A stretch of 24,105 bases of DNA from a virus, in IMG/VR virus record IMGVR_UViG_3300006737_000211, positions 1-24,105 of that record; one strand, written 5' to 3'. The notes beneath the pieces are model-generated. The model had not been told where the DNA came from and did no database searches. It saw only the letters and a list, made by a program, of their open reading frames with translations. Within the stretch, counting starts at the first letter, position 1; each line of letters opens with the position of its first letter. Of the stretch, positions 12,683-21,085 are shown one piece after another. The translations under genes were made by a program, and so were the position numbers.

Positions 12683-13169
12683 TTGGATTTATAATGTACC
12701 TAAACACATAGTACATAAACCAATACTCATTGATAAAATGAGATTGATACCACAAAATAGAATAGATCAAATTTCACATACTGATTATAATTTACCTGCG
12801 GGTATGATTGTTGAATGGAGAGAATACTTTTTAAAAAATATTTATCATCAATTTAAATTAGACTTTGAAGATAAAGTTAAAAGCACTATTGGTTTACACA
12901 ACGCCTGGTTCCAATGGTATGAAAAAAATGATTATCATGTATGGCATATACATGGAGGAGTTCACTTTACAAATATATATTATTTATCTCTGCCAAACAA
13001 AGAAGTTAAAACAACTGTTAAACATATTGAGCAGCTAAAATCTTTTGATGTTATGGAAGGACAGATCTTAACTATACCTTCTTATTGGTGGCACAAGTCT
13101 CCAGTAAATTTGTTTGATGATCCTAAAATTATTATTTCTTTCAACACTTCAATCAAAATGAACGAATAG
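12651..13169 (+). CDS. Fe(II)/2-oxoglutarate oxygenase-like protein (HxH type)
   Basis: A GTG start gives 172 residues. The core YHVWHIHGGVHFTNIYYLSL (about 95-114) carries an HxH pair (H99, H101); TIPSYWWHKSPV supplies H148; and KIIISFN (about 159-165) places Lys where 2-oxoglutarate-binding Arg is usual. This layout resembles the putative 2OG oxygenases of the PF13759/TIGR02466 type found in phages. The carboxylate of the usual HxD is replaced by His, so activity is less certain. Substrate unknown. Confidence 0.75.
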   Translation: MEQEESLIKNSWIYNVPKHIVHKPILIDKMRLIPQNRIDQISHTDYNLPAGMIVEWREYFLKNIYHQFKLDFEDKVKSTIGLHNAWFQWYEKNDYHVWHIHGGVHFTNIYYLSLPNKEVKTTVKHIEQLKSFDVMEGQILTIPSYWWHKSPVNLFDDPKIIISFNTSIKMNE

Positions 13170-13253
13170 CATTCAGTGTCGCAGCTAGAATGAAACCCCT
13201 GCATCAGGCAGTCGTCTACTATTCAATAAAATAAAAAATCAAAAAATCGTCCA

Positions 13254-13262
13254 TGTTATAAT
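13254..13262 (+). promoter_or_regulatory. Extended -10 promoter TGTTATAAT
   Basis: TG-T-TATAAT at 13254-13262 is a perfect extended -10 element with no good -35 box. The start point would be near 13269, just upstream of AAAAAGGAG and the ATG at 13287. Confidence 0.6.
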
Positions 13263-13286
13263 AGGTAAAAAACAAAAAGGAGAGCC

Positions 13287-13454
13287 ATGTATTATTGGAC
13301 ACCAAAAAGGATCAAAGAGTTAAATGAGAGAGGGTATAAATTACAGTTCTGTAATTCTACAGAGCAGCCTTCGAACGAAACCAAGCAGGAGTCGGAGTGC
13401 AAGCAGGACAAGGTAAAGTCTGAGCATCTTGAATTAAGTTCTGCTCAAGATTAA
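13287..13454 (+). CDS. Hypothetical 55-residue protein, antisense to a Zn-ribbon frame
   Basis: The gene has its own extended -10 promoter and an ideal AAAAAGGAG ribosome-binding site. It starts MYYWTPKRIKELNERGYKLQ, a natural-looking N-terminus, and ends in a polar, Glu/Lys/Ser-rich tail. Its last 98 bases are complementary to the end of the minus-strand frame 13357-13560. Function unknown. Confidence 0.6.
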   Translation: MYYWTPKRIKELNERGYKLQFCNSTEQPSNETKQESECKQDKVKSEHLELSSAQD

Positions 13455-13560
13455 TTATCTTAGTATTCTTACAAGCGGGGCAATTACTCTTTTGCCTCGC
13501 CCCAAGAGGATCCGAGTGCGATATCCACTTTGGAGGGGACTTTGAGGTTTTCGACTGCAT
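13357..13560 (-). CDS. Putative small zinc-ribbon protein overlapping polA end
   Basis: The 67-residue frame holds two CPAC motifs (C27/C30 and C51/C54) about 20 residues apart, a standard zinc-ribbon arrangement. ATG at 13560 lies inside the end of polA with AAGGAG about 10 bases before it. It overlaps polA by 77 bases in another frame and, at its 3' end, the plus-strand gene at 13287-13454. The paired CxxC motifs favour a real gene; the long overlaps on both sides argue for caution. Confidence 0.5.
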   Translation of the reverse strand: MQSKTSKSPPKWISHSDPLGARQKSNCPACKNTKIINLEQNLIQDAQTLPCPACTPTPAWFRSKAAL

Positions 13561-15352
13561 TTTCCATTATCTCCTTAACTTGTTTAACATCTTCTTCCTT
13601 ATCTATAGAAAAACATAATTCATCATGTATTTGTAGTAAAGGTTTATATCCTGATTTGTAGCATTGAATCATAGCCATTTTAGTTTGATCAGCTGCTGAC
13701 CCCTGAATTAATCTATTTAAAGCTTTATATGTAAAGGCCCTACGTATGTTATTTCCGTAATGGGCTTTAGCAGCCTCGTAGTCCATAGCCTTATTCATTC
13801 CGAAGGTAGATGGCTCCCACATGTCGAATCGGCATTTACGGCCCTTTATAGTCCGAATAAAGCCATATTTAGAGGCACTGTTAGACACTTCTGAGGCCAA
13901 TTTCTTAACAAATGGCACTCTACTGTTATATGTTTGCAGCAATCTATCTGCAGCATCTTTATCAATACCTAATTCTCTAGCTAATTTGTTTTTACCCATA
14001 CCATAAAAAAGACCCAAATTAATCGTCTTAGCATGAGTCCTAGATATACCTGCCATATCAGCAACTATTTGGTGAAAGTCTGCTGACTCATTTTGATAAG
14101 CTTCTATAAATTCATCTGCACCATCAAATCCTGCATCTATAGATGCAGCGTAATGAGCTACCAATCTTGGTTCTTGTTGTGAGTAGTCAAAGCTACCCCA
14201 CTGTCTACCATCCTCAGGTAAAAATAGACTTCTAATTTTATCACCCATTTCTTTGTTACGGGCTGGTATTTGTTGCAAGTTAGGGTTAGAATAAGATAAT
14301 CGTCCAGATACAGTTCCACCCTGATCTGATCTTAATTGATTTATCTCTGCATGGATTCTGCCTTTGTGCGTATATCTTAATACGGAGTCTATGAATGTTG
14401 AATGAAATTTATTTATTTCTCTTGCTTGTCTTATTAGTTGTGCTATCGAGTTATCACAGTTTACTAACCAGTTTTGCGTAAAGCTTGGTTCTCCGGTTTT
14501 CGGTGTCCGTGGGTACTCCACACCTATTCTATCAAACACCTGAGCTACACTTCGTGCAGCCCAAATGTCCACACTGTGAGTTGTCTCCTCTTTTATTTTA
14601 CCTAATACTTCAGATTCTTTTTTCTTAAATTCTTTTTTTAATAAGTGAGCTTTCTCTTCATCAACTCTAATACCTCTACGTCTAGTATCAATAAGTATAG
14701 GTAGCAGCTCCATCTCCATTTCCCATACATCGTTTAAATTTTGTTTTACAATTTCACCTTTTAATCTTTCCCATAATCTTAAAGTTAAACCTGCATCTTG
14801 TTCAGCATAATGACCAACATAACCCGCAGGTAATCTCCAAAGATCTGCCTTTGCATCTATACCCCACTCTTTAGCTTTTTCAGTTAAGAATGTTTCATTT
14901 TTAATTTCACCTAAATAATCTTTAGCACATGCGTTTAAACTAAAACTAAATCTATTTTCATTTATCAATGCTGCAGCAATCATAGTATCTACAATCTTAC
15001 CTTTAATCTCAAAACCATTTACTAATAACCAACCTACATCGTAACTTGCATTATGAAATATTTTAGTAGCAGGAGTTTTAAGAATATCTTGCATCCAGGC
15101 AGTTGTCATACCTAGATCCATGTTACCACCTGCATCATGTTGAATTGGAAAGTACCATTGTTGACCTAATGCAGCTACTGCAAAACCTACTATGCCACCA
15201 TCAAAGGTAGCCCATCCAGCTCCTTTAGTTTTTATATTTGGATCTTTAGTTTCTAAGTCTATTGCAATCTCTGTTGCTTGAGATAGGTCAGGGTATTCAG
15301 AGGGACATATCCAATCTGAATCATTGTAAATGAAGTTTAATTGATGGGTCAT
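13484..15352 (-). CDS. polA: DNA polymerase I-type replicative polymerase with 3'-5' exonuclease
   Basis: The 622-residue protein lacks the 5' nuclease of bacterial Pol I, as phage polymerases do. The exonuclease has IDLET (D32, E34), FHNASYDVG (D105) and YAEQDAG (D186). The polymerase has motif A SFDYSQQEPRL (D389), motif B RTHAKTINLGLFYG (R438, K442, Y450) and motif C QIHDEL (H576, D577). The site equal to E. coli Phe762 is Leu446. Leu at this site is frequent in marine phage polymerases and has been linked with slower, more faithful synthesis and a temperate life style. It follows a small lipoprotein gene with an ATGA overlap in the replication operon. Confidence 0.97.
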   Translation of the reverse strand: MTHQLNFIYNDSDWICPSEYPDLSQATEIAIDLETKDPNIKTKGAGWATFDGGIVGFAVAALGQQWYFPIQHDAGGNMDLGMTTAWMQDILKTPATKIFHNASYDVGWLLVNGFEIKGKIVDTMIAAALINENRFSFSLNACAKDYLGEIKNETFLTEKAKEWGIDAKADLWRLPAGYVGHYAEQDAGLTLRLWERLKGEIVKQNLNDVWEMEMELLPILIDTRRRGIRVDEEKAHLLKKEFKKKESEVLGKIKEETTHSVDIWAARSVAQVFDRIGVEYPRTPKTGEPSFTQNWLVNCDNSIAQLIRQAREINKFHSTFIDSVLRYTHKGRIHAEINQLRSDQGGTVSGRLSYSNPNLQQIPARNKEMGDKIRSLFLPEDGRQWGSFDYSQQEPRLVAHYAASIDAGFDGADEFIEAYQNESADFHQIVADMAGISRTHAKTINLGLFYGMGKNKLARELGIDKDAADRLLQTYNSRVPFVKKLASEVSNSASKYGFIRTIKGRKCRFDMWEPSTFGMNKAMDYEAAKAHYGNNIRRAFTYKALNRLIQGSAADQTKMAMIQCYKSGYKPLLQIHDELCFSIDKEEDVKQVKEIMENAVENLKVPSKVDIALGSSWGEAKE

Positions 15353-15486
15353 TTGTTACTATGACTTATAGCCTTTATCAATTGATTTGCAACTGTTGTT
15401 ACTGGATTGAAATTTAGGTTTTTGTTGCCGCAATGCGATGTTAAAAATAGTAGCGTAACACTAAGGACAAAAAGGATTTTTTTCAT
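15349..15486 (-). CDS. Small lipoprotein-like protein (45 residues)
   Basis: ATG at 15486 lies three bases after the upstream stop, and the frame ends with an ATGA overlap at the polA start. The N-terminus MKKILFVLSVTLLFLTSHCG is a signal peptide with a Cys at 19, close to a lipobox although His precedes the Cys, which is unusual. The rest is short and polar. Small phage lipoproteins often act in superinfection exclusion or as outer-membrane spanins; neither can be assigned here. Confidence 0.65.
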   Translation of the reverse strand: MKKILFVLSVTLLFLTSHCGNKNLNFNPVTTVANQLIKAISHSNK

Positions 15487-15489
15487 TGT

Positions 15490-16071
15490 TTACACTGCAT
15501 AAATGTTGCCAGACATCGTAATTCTTGGTTCATCAGTTGTATAAAAAGGATAAACTACATGTTTTAAGAATGCTGGAAATAAAAAACCTTTGCCTTCGTA
15601 AGTCTTGTCAACGGGTACATTATGTTCACCTATACCTCCTCTACTTGCTTGTTCTAAATGTAGAAATTGTAAGAATCCTGATAGTGGTGAATTGCTATGT
15701 CTTGATTTAGGATTATTCATTTCATCTTGGATTAGAAAGGGTACTTGTATAAATAATATAAAACTAAATATACCTGAGTGTGAATGAGCAGGGTTAAATT
15801 CATGTTTGTACATATGATTTACCCAAAAATCTTGTTGTTTAAGTTTTAAATGTTTTGTTAATTTAACATTTTTTATATAATTGTTTGAAGCTGTTTTTGG
15901 ATCTTTAATTACATTCATTAATGTAGGTTCAATCAAAGGTATATACTTGGTCAGATCATATTCTTTTTCAATATTACCTGCTAGATCTACATTTTTCTCA
16001 GAAGTAGTATCATTTGCGATACCTTTTAAACTTTCAAATACTTCAGGTGGTATGTCAAAAAAATCAAGCAT
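15490..16071 (-). CDS. Putative 2OG-Fe(II) oxygenase (PF13759/TIGR02466 type)
   Basis: The 193-residue protein shows FWVNHMYKHEFNPAHSHSG with an HxH pair (H96, H98), then IFSFILFIQVP, and FPAFLKHVVYPF (H171) followed by EPRITMSGNI (R183). This order of strands and residues matches the putative 2OG oxygenases common in T4-like and marine phages. It starts inside the stop region of the upstream membrane peptide. Being in the replication operon next to polA, DNA- or protein-directed oxidation is conceivable, but the substrate is unknown. Confidence 0.82.
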   Translation of the reverse strand: MLDFFDIPPEVFESLKGIANDTTSEKNVDLAGNIEKEYDLTKYIPLIEPTLMNVIKDPKTASNNYIKNVKLTKHLKLKQQDFWVNHMYKHEFNPAHSHSGIFSFILFIQVPFLIQDEMNNPKSRHSNSPLSGFLQFLHLEQASRGGIGEHNVPVDKTYEGKGFLFPAFLKHVVYPFYTTDEPRITMSGNIYAV

Positions 16072-16153
16072 CTTCGTTATTCCATTTAAGTAATAGCAGC
16101 AATACTAACCCAAATATTATAAATATAAACCCCAAAGATACACATAATTCCAT
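16064..16153 (-). CDS. Small membrane peptide (29 residues)
   Basis: ATG at 16153 shares one base with the DUF3310 stop (TGATG), and the frame ends within the first codons of the oxygenase gene. The product MELCVSLGFIFIIFGLVLLL then LLKWNNEDA is one long membrane helix with a polar tail. It fills a gap in the operon that would otherwise hold nothing. Confidence 0.6.
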   Translation of the reverse strand: MELCVSLGFIFIIFGLVLLLLLKWNNEDA

Positions 16154-16392
16154 CACGAATAATCTCTTTCTAGTATCATTTGTAGGTAGTGTATGGCCTT
16201 TTCTATGTCTTTAGCCTTACCTTTTGATTTGTGTCTGCAAATGTATTTAATTGCATTACCTTCTGCAAATTCTAAATTGTTTTCGTTAATAAAATGTGCA
16301 GGCTGAATCTTCATCTTTGAGTAGTGATTCCCGCCTACCTGCTTTTCTAAAGAATCGTATGTTGTTCCTTTAAATAAATCTTTATGTGTCAT
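16153..16392 (-). CDS. DUF3310 protein
   Basis: The family pattern is plain: QVGGNHYSKMKIQPAHFI, then NNLEFAEGNAIKYICRHKSK and KDIEKAIHYLQMILE. DUF3310 proteins (PF11753) are widespread in phages and have no agreed function. The ATG at 16392 shares a base with the preceding stop (TGATG) and is preferred over 16404. The HxY and RHK segments are the best conserved and may form a binding site. Confidence 0.93.
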   Translation of the reverse strand: MTHKDLFKGTTYDSLEKQVGGNHYSKMKIQPAHFINENNLEFAEGNAIKYICRHKSKGKAKDIEKAIHYLQMILERDYS

Positions 16393-16952
16393 CAATACCC
16401 CCATCCTACGAATGAAATTCGTTCACCTTTTAAACAATCAGTTACTCTATGTGGAAACATAAAATTAGATGGAAATAAAATAACATCGCCTTTACCCATA
16501 ACTACTCTCTTGTCTCTACATATAAATTCTGATCCTTCAAAGCCATCATTTAAATTACCTACTATACTTAATATAGGAATTCCTTTTTCATTACCATCAA
16601 AAATTGAATGTATATGATCTTGATGTTCTTTCATAAAACTGCCTGGAGCATACTTATTAAATCTAAGCCTTGTAATCTTAGTTATAAATTCGTTTTTTGT
16701 ATTCTCAGCTTTACCACAAAATTCTTTTTGATATTCTCTAATTAACTGATGCAAGAGAGGGTGCAGCAATCCACACAAATCATCAGGCATATAAGAACAA
16801 ATAACACCTTCTGTATCTCTGTCATGAAACTCATTTCTATTATTGTTATGCCATAAATGTTTTTCCCACTCCAATTCTTTTGACCTGTCTACTAGCATAT
16901 CGCATATGCTAGATGGTATAATATTGCCTTTCATTATATACTTTTCAATCAT
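16392..16952 (-). CDS. Prolyl-4-hydroxylase-like 2OG-Fe(II) oxygenase
   Basis: The ATG at 16952 gives 186 residues. RFNKYAPGSFMKEHQDH holds the HxD metal pair (H110, D112), followed by NLNDGFEGSEF, the typical Gly-rich strand, then GDVILFPSNFMFPHRV (H168) and GERISFVGW (R178). This is the P4Hc arrangement. Phage members may hydroxylate protein or nucleic-acid targets; the substrate is unknown. Overlaps of a few bases on both sides tie it to its neighbours. Confidence 0.9.
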   Translation of the reverse strand: MIEKYIMKGNIIPSSICDMLVDRSKELEWEKHLWHNNNRNEFHDRDTEGVICSYMPDDLCGLLHPLLHQLIREYQKEFCGKAENTKNEFITKITRLRFNKYAPGSFMKEHQDHIHSIFDGNEKGIPILSIVGNLNDGFEGSEFICRDKRVVMGKGDVILFPSNFMFPHRVTDCLKGERISFVGWGY

Positions 16953-17151
16953 AATCAAAGTCTTTCAGAGTTCTTAAATTTTCTTGTGCTTGAGATATCT
17001 CATTTATTAACTTATCGCATTCGTCAATGTGTTGTGGGTGTTCACCAATAGCTACTGGTTTTTCAAAGTATATTTTTAGAGTAGCTTCAGCTTTAGATAT
17101 TTGTGCATTATATTTATCTTCTAATGCTTGTATTATTAATTTTCTAAACAT
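16945..17151 (-). CDS. Conserved small phage protein, 68 residues
   Basis: The ATG at 17151 overlaps the helicase stop by eight bases. MFRKLIIQALEDKYNAQISK begins a long helix; PVAIGEHPQHIDECDKLINE follows, and another helix ends the protein. The helix, VxIGEHP, helix layout is familiar from small proteins of marine phages with no known function. It probably forms an antiparallel helical hairpin. Confidence 0.75.
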   Translation of the reverse strand: MFRKLIIQALEDKYNAQISKAEATLKIYFEKPVAIGEHPQHIDECDKLINEISQAQENLRTLKDFDYD

Positions 17152-18754
17152 AGTTTGCCTCATAAAGTTTAAAGTATTTACCTAATGGAAAGTTATATTG
17201 ATGATAGGTACCTAGTAAATGCAACGTACCTTTAGATCTTGTTGCACCTGTATACCAAACTCTAAGTTCTTTTACTTTATCCATTAAGTTTTTTTTCTCA
17301 AAATGAGAAGGATAATTACATTTACTTGCTAAAACTACATTATCAGCTTCTCCGCCTTTGACTTGGTGAATAGTATCTATAATTATCTTTGGTGGCAAGT
17401 TTAAATCTACACCCTCTTTCATTAGTTTTTTAAAATACAACTTATCTTTTTCCTTAAATTTTCTCTTAAATGCATCTTCCCAGCTGCTTTTTTGATCTCT
17501 CATACCACATCTTAAATGTAATTCGTCAAAGTTAAATACCTGATTCGGATGAGCAAAGCTCCATTTTTTACTGTCCGCTGACCTGTAGCCGTGGTCTATG
17601 TTTAACAGAAACTCATACATTACTGTTGCTTCTTCTCTAGTTATAGATCCACCTTCGTTAATTTTATTCCAATACTCAATAGCTAAAAATTGATTAGTAT
17701 CAAATGATTTATTACCTTTTACATCTTGGTAATATAATGAAAGATTTCGTGCCTCTTGCTGCAATTCTTTTTTTACATCGTTTATTCTAGCAAGTACCAT
17801 CCAAGACCCTTCCATATCCCAAGGTACTTTTTTTAATCCATTCCATCTATGTATAGATCCTTCTTTACCATTAGATATAAATTCTTTTTGTACTCTATTG
17901 TCTCCCATAGAATTTAAAATACATTTAGAAAAGTAATGTACATTTTTATTAAGTCTTACAGATTTTTTTAATATAACTTCACGCCCAGGAAAGGTTTGAA
18001 AGTGTTCTACATCTGCACCATTCCATTCATAAATAGCCTGGTCATCATCTCCAGCTAAATAAACTCTGTGTACTTTTGCTGCTAACTTAACAACCAAGTC
18101 CCATTGTAAAGGTGTTAGATCCTGAGCTTCATCTACCATTAAGACTCTAAAAGGTATTGATAAACCATCATCAATAAATTTTTGTACCATATCAGTAAAG
18201 TCTAATCTGTCAGGTGTCCGTTGTCCGTTTTCCAATTCCATTGTTTTAAATTCTTCGTAACCATTAATAATAGATTTAAATTGCTGCAACCTTACAGCTT
18301 TTCTTGGCTGCTGTTTGTATAGCCACACAGGATCTACCTTCATGTTTCTAGCTCTGTCATAAATTTGTAATGACCAATTGTTATAAACTTTTTGATCATC
18401 ATGACCTTCTTTAAAATTTACTTTTACAGTTCCATATTGTGTATGAAATGTAAGCATATCTACTTTAGGATCTAGTACAGGAATCTCTGCAAATTGTTGT
18501 CTTGCTAAACTATGTAGGGTTCTAAAATATTTAAAGTCATCTTCATCATACTCTTTAAATTTCTTTCTTACACGACTTACACATTCGTCAACAGCTTTGT
18601 TAGTAAATGATATGTAACATATTTCATCAGGTGAATAACCTTGGCGTAAGTATCTTTGTACTCGTTTTAAAAGGTTTTCAGTTTTACCTGTCCCTGGAGG
18701 GCCAAATATTTTAACTGTCTTCCCATGCAGCTTTCGCTTTAGTGAATTTGACAT
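17144..18754 (-). CDS. UvrD/Rep-like superfamily 1 DNA helicase
   Basis: The 536-residue protein has all main SF1A motifs: Walker A GPPGTGKT (18-25), motif Ia ISFTNKAVDEC (48-58), TLHSLA (79-84), motif II VDEAQD (207-212), motif III GDDDQAIYEWNGA (235-247), motif V DTIHQVKGGEADNVVL (about 460-475) and motif VI RVWYTGATRSKG (about 498-509). It would unwind DNA 3' to 5' during replication or recombination. It overlaps the end of the primase gene by 44 bases. No DnaB-type helicase is in the window, so this enzyme may drive the fork; that is inference. Confidence 0.95.
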   Translation of the reverse strand: MSNSLKRKLHGKTVKIFGPPGTGKTENLLKRVQRYLRQGYSPDEICYISFTNKAVDECVSRVRKKFKEYDEDDFKYFRTLHSLARQQFAEIPVLDPKVDMLTFHTQYGTVKVNFKEGHDDQKVYNNWSLQIYDRARNMKVDPVWLYKQQPRKAVRLQQFKSIINGYEEFKTMELENGQRTPDRLDFTDMVQKFIDDGLSIPFRVLMVDEAQDLTPLQWDLVVKLAAKVHRVYLAGDDDQAIYEWNGADVEHFQTFPGREVILKKSVRLNKNVHYFSKCILNSMGDNRVQKEFISNGKEGSIHRWNGLKKVPWDMEGSWMVLARINDVKKELQQEARNLSLYYQDVKGNKSFDTNQFLAIEYWNKINEGGSITREEATVMYEFLLNIDHGYRSADSKKWSFAHPNQVFNFDELHLRCGMRDQKSSWEDAFKRKFKEKDKLYFKKLMKEGVDLNLPPKIIIDTIHQVKGGEADNVVLASKCNYPSHFEKKNLMDKVKELRVWYTGATRSKGTLHLLGTYHQYNFPLGKYFKLYEANYV

Positions 18755-20282
18755 TTTTATTTTTGTGTTCTGTTTGTTTTGGTAATGCTACAACCCAATG
18801 TCTGCTATCAATAGCTTGAAATTTCTTTTTAGGCATAGCACCTCCTGATTCTAAAAATTTAGTACAATCTTTTTCTGACCAGTTGTAACCCATCTTTTTG
18901 ATAAATTGTCTAAATGTTTCTAATTTAAATCTCATCTCAGAATCATCTTTCCAAATATTACCATTATCAATTTGGTCAAACTCAGTTGTATCTTCAACAT
19001 CTTCCAAAAACCTAGACATTCTAGAATTAAATACATCACCCATTTCTTCAGCTGCATCAAATCCTTCCATGTCTTGTTTGTTAGATATTAACTCTTCTAG
19101 CCAGTCTCTGTAAGGGTCAGGGTCTCGTTTAGAAGGCTTTAAAGTACGCCAAACTATATCATAATTAAGCAATGCTTCTCCTAATAGCTGCTGTTGGTAT
19201 AATTGTTTGGTAGATAATCTAATTGATTTACCTTGAATAGGTAATATCCAATAAGGTTCAGGGTAAGAATTAACTTTTAAAAGTTTTCCTACTTCGGGTA
19301 ACGCTTCATTAGCTCCAATCCCAAACTTACGCTTAACGCAAGTAGATGATACGCAGTGCATTCTAGCGATTGACGTTTTACATTTGTACGCATATTCTTT
19401 ATTTTCTACACCTTTAAAAATATTTTGCAACTCTTTGGGGTGTAAGTTTTCAGAACAAACTTTAGTCATCATATTTCTAGTCCAATCTTCATACATAACT
19501 GGATCAGGATTTATTTTTTTTGCTAATACTGCTACGTTAAACATAGCATCATTTCTACCTTCACCTTTTTGTACTCTGTTTTTCATAAAGTTAATTACAC
19601 AAGGTGGGTAATCTTTAGTTTCATCGTCTTGAAATATTTTTAATTTTTTAAAGTCTGCTGGTTTTAATCTGTAAGGTTTTACAAATTCAAATAAATTCTC
19701 TAGTTTAATTCCGTTGCCGCTATCGTCCATAGCAACACGAGTTGTCATATGTGCTTTTTGATATGGTAAGTTTACAAAGTTACCTTTTCTTTTGTCGTCC
19801 CATTTTTCAGGAGATAGATCTACTTCATCTTGAGCAGGATAGATGTCTGTTGTTGTGTCGTTGATTCCTAAGTCTGAGGCTATCTCTATTAGTTTCTTAC
19901 GCATTGCTGATGCAGCAACGACTCCATCAATAAATAATACTAAGTGTAATCCGTTGGATTTCGATCTGAACGGGATGAGTGGGTACTGTCTTTTCCGTAT
20001 AATCGCGATAACTTCCTTATGCTGTATATTATAACGATCAACATCGATGACACCCCAAGAGCATGTATTATCATCTCTAATTGGAACGCTTCCATAGTAT
20101 GCTTCTCCTTTTAAGTGTTGTTTCCAATGATCTAACGTCATTGGTTTTGGTTCAACCCAATGTTTGAATTCATTTTTGCCGTTCGGTTTTTTATTACCTA
20201 CAGGCTGAGATGCACCAAAATATGTAGATGAGCCCTGGAAGAGTTGTACAAACTCTTCCAAGGTTTTGTCAAGTAGACTCAT
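18711..20282 (-). CDS. Archaeo-eukaryotic-type (AEP) primase
   Basis: The N-terminal half has the AEP catalytic pattern: WGVIDVDRYN with D80 and D82, SKSNGLHLVLF (107-117, replacing the usual SGGxH) and DIYPAQ (D146) followed by GNFVNLPY (167-174). This matches the primases of TOTE-type and related phage modules. After it come YPPCVI (C228), GRND, and a cluster C301, C310, C315 before KRKFGIG; four cysteines in this order suggest a metal or Fe-S site like that of primase large subunits. The C-terminal 200 residues are helical and unassigned. It precedes the helicase gene in one operon, supplying primers for PolA. Confidence 0.88.
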   Translation of the reverse strand: MSLLDKTLEEFVQLFQGSSTYFGASQPVGNKKPNGKNEFKHWVEPKPMTLDHWKQHLKGEAYYGSVPIRDDNTCSWGVIDVDRYNIQHKEVIAIIRKRQYPLIPFRSKSNGLHLVLFIDGVVAASAMRKKLIEIASDLGINDTTTDIYPAQDEVDLSPEKWDDKRKGNFVNLPYQKAHMTTRVAMDDSGNGIKLENLFEFVKPYRLKPADFKKLKIFQDDETKDYPPCVINFMKNRVQKGEGRNDAMFNVAVLAKKINPDPVMYEDWTRNMMTKVCSENLHPKELQNIFKGVENKEYAYKCKTSIARMHCVSSTCVKRKFGIGANEALPEVGKLLKVNSYPEPYWILPIQGKSIRLSTKQLYQQQLLGEALLNYDIVWRTLKPSKRDPDPYRDWLEELISNKQDMEGFDAAEEMGDVFNSRMSRFLEDVEDTTEFDQIDNGNIWKDDSEMRFKLETFRQFIKKMGYNWSEKDCTKFLESGGAMPKKKFQAIDSRHWVVALPKQTEHKNKNVKFTKAKAAWEDS

Positions 20283-20285
20283 AGA

Positions 20286-21083
20286 TTAGAAGGGTGTTTT
20301 TTCCTGTTGTTCTTCTTTTCCATGATTAACTTTCACTGATCCTTTTTTACAAGTCTCGTAAAAGCCGAAGGCTGCTTCTAAGATAGTCTTATCAGCCACA
20401 GGGCCAATATGTTCTATTTCCCAGCCATACCATGACCCTAACTGATTTTTCTCTAAAACAGTTCGCATTTTATATTGCTGCGTGAATGGAGCAGGTTTAA
20501 AGAAACCTTTACCATCAGCTTTTTTCTGTCTTAAAGACATCATCATAGAGTTCCACTTCTTAGATTTTTTTCTCTGAGTGGATTTCATAGTAACTAATGC
20601 AGTTGATTGAGCACCTTCTTCACATATTAAAACATAGTGAGAAGCTGTTTCTTCTACATAGTTGCCATTTTCAAGTCTATCTTTACCACCATCATCTCTA
20701 GTTGTTTTAGACATGATGTCTGATGTTGCAGGATAGACATTTACTGGTGCTACTGCACCTTGGTCTCTGTCTTTCCATTCGATATACTCTAACTTATAAT
20801 AACAAGGTATAACTGTAATACCATTCTGACCATTATAAAGTTGGTTCGTTACAGTATTATAAATCATACCTGGTCTAGCAGCTTCGATAAACTGACTATC
20901 ACCTTGTGTTACCTGAGGAGACAATTGTCCTAGCACTTTTAAAAATGGTAATGCTACTGATTTAGCATCAACATTATCAAAGCCAGTATCAGCAAATTGT
21001 TCTAAATTCACTGCAGCTAAAGCTCCTCCTTTCTTAGCTATTACTTCAACGTCTTTCGTTGTTTTTGCATCGTTGGTCTTCAT
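20286..21083 (-). CDS. Conserved phage protein, probable ssDNA-binding protein
   Basis: The 265-residue protein contains ALPFLKVLGQLSPQVTQGDS, then FIEAARPGMIYNTVTNQLYN, VIPCYYKLEYIEWKDRDQG, TMKSTQRKKSKKWNSMM and LGSWYGWEIE. I recognise this pattern from a family in marine podoviruses and siphoviruses near replication genes, often considered ssDNA-binding. The acidic tail ending TPF recalls SSB C-termini that end in IPF and recruit partners. Its place between a primase and another replication-linked protein agrees. The assignment is by context and pattern, not by a named domain. Confidence 0.75.
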   Translation of the reverse strand: MKTNDAKTTKDVEVIAKKGGALAAVNLEQFADTGFDNVDAKSVALPFLKVLGQLSPQVTQGDSQFIEAARPGMIYNTVTNQLYNGQNGITVIPCYYKLEYIEWKDRDQGAVAPVNVYPATSDIMSKTTRDDGGKDRLENGNYVEETASHYVLICEEGAQSTALVTMKSTQRKKSKKWNSMMMSLRQKKADGKGFFKPAPFTQQYKMRTVLEKNQLGSWYGWEIEHIGPVADKTILEAAFGFYETCKKGSVKVNHGKEEQQEKTPF

Positions 21084-21085
21084 AC

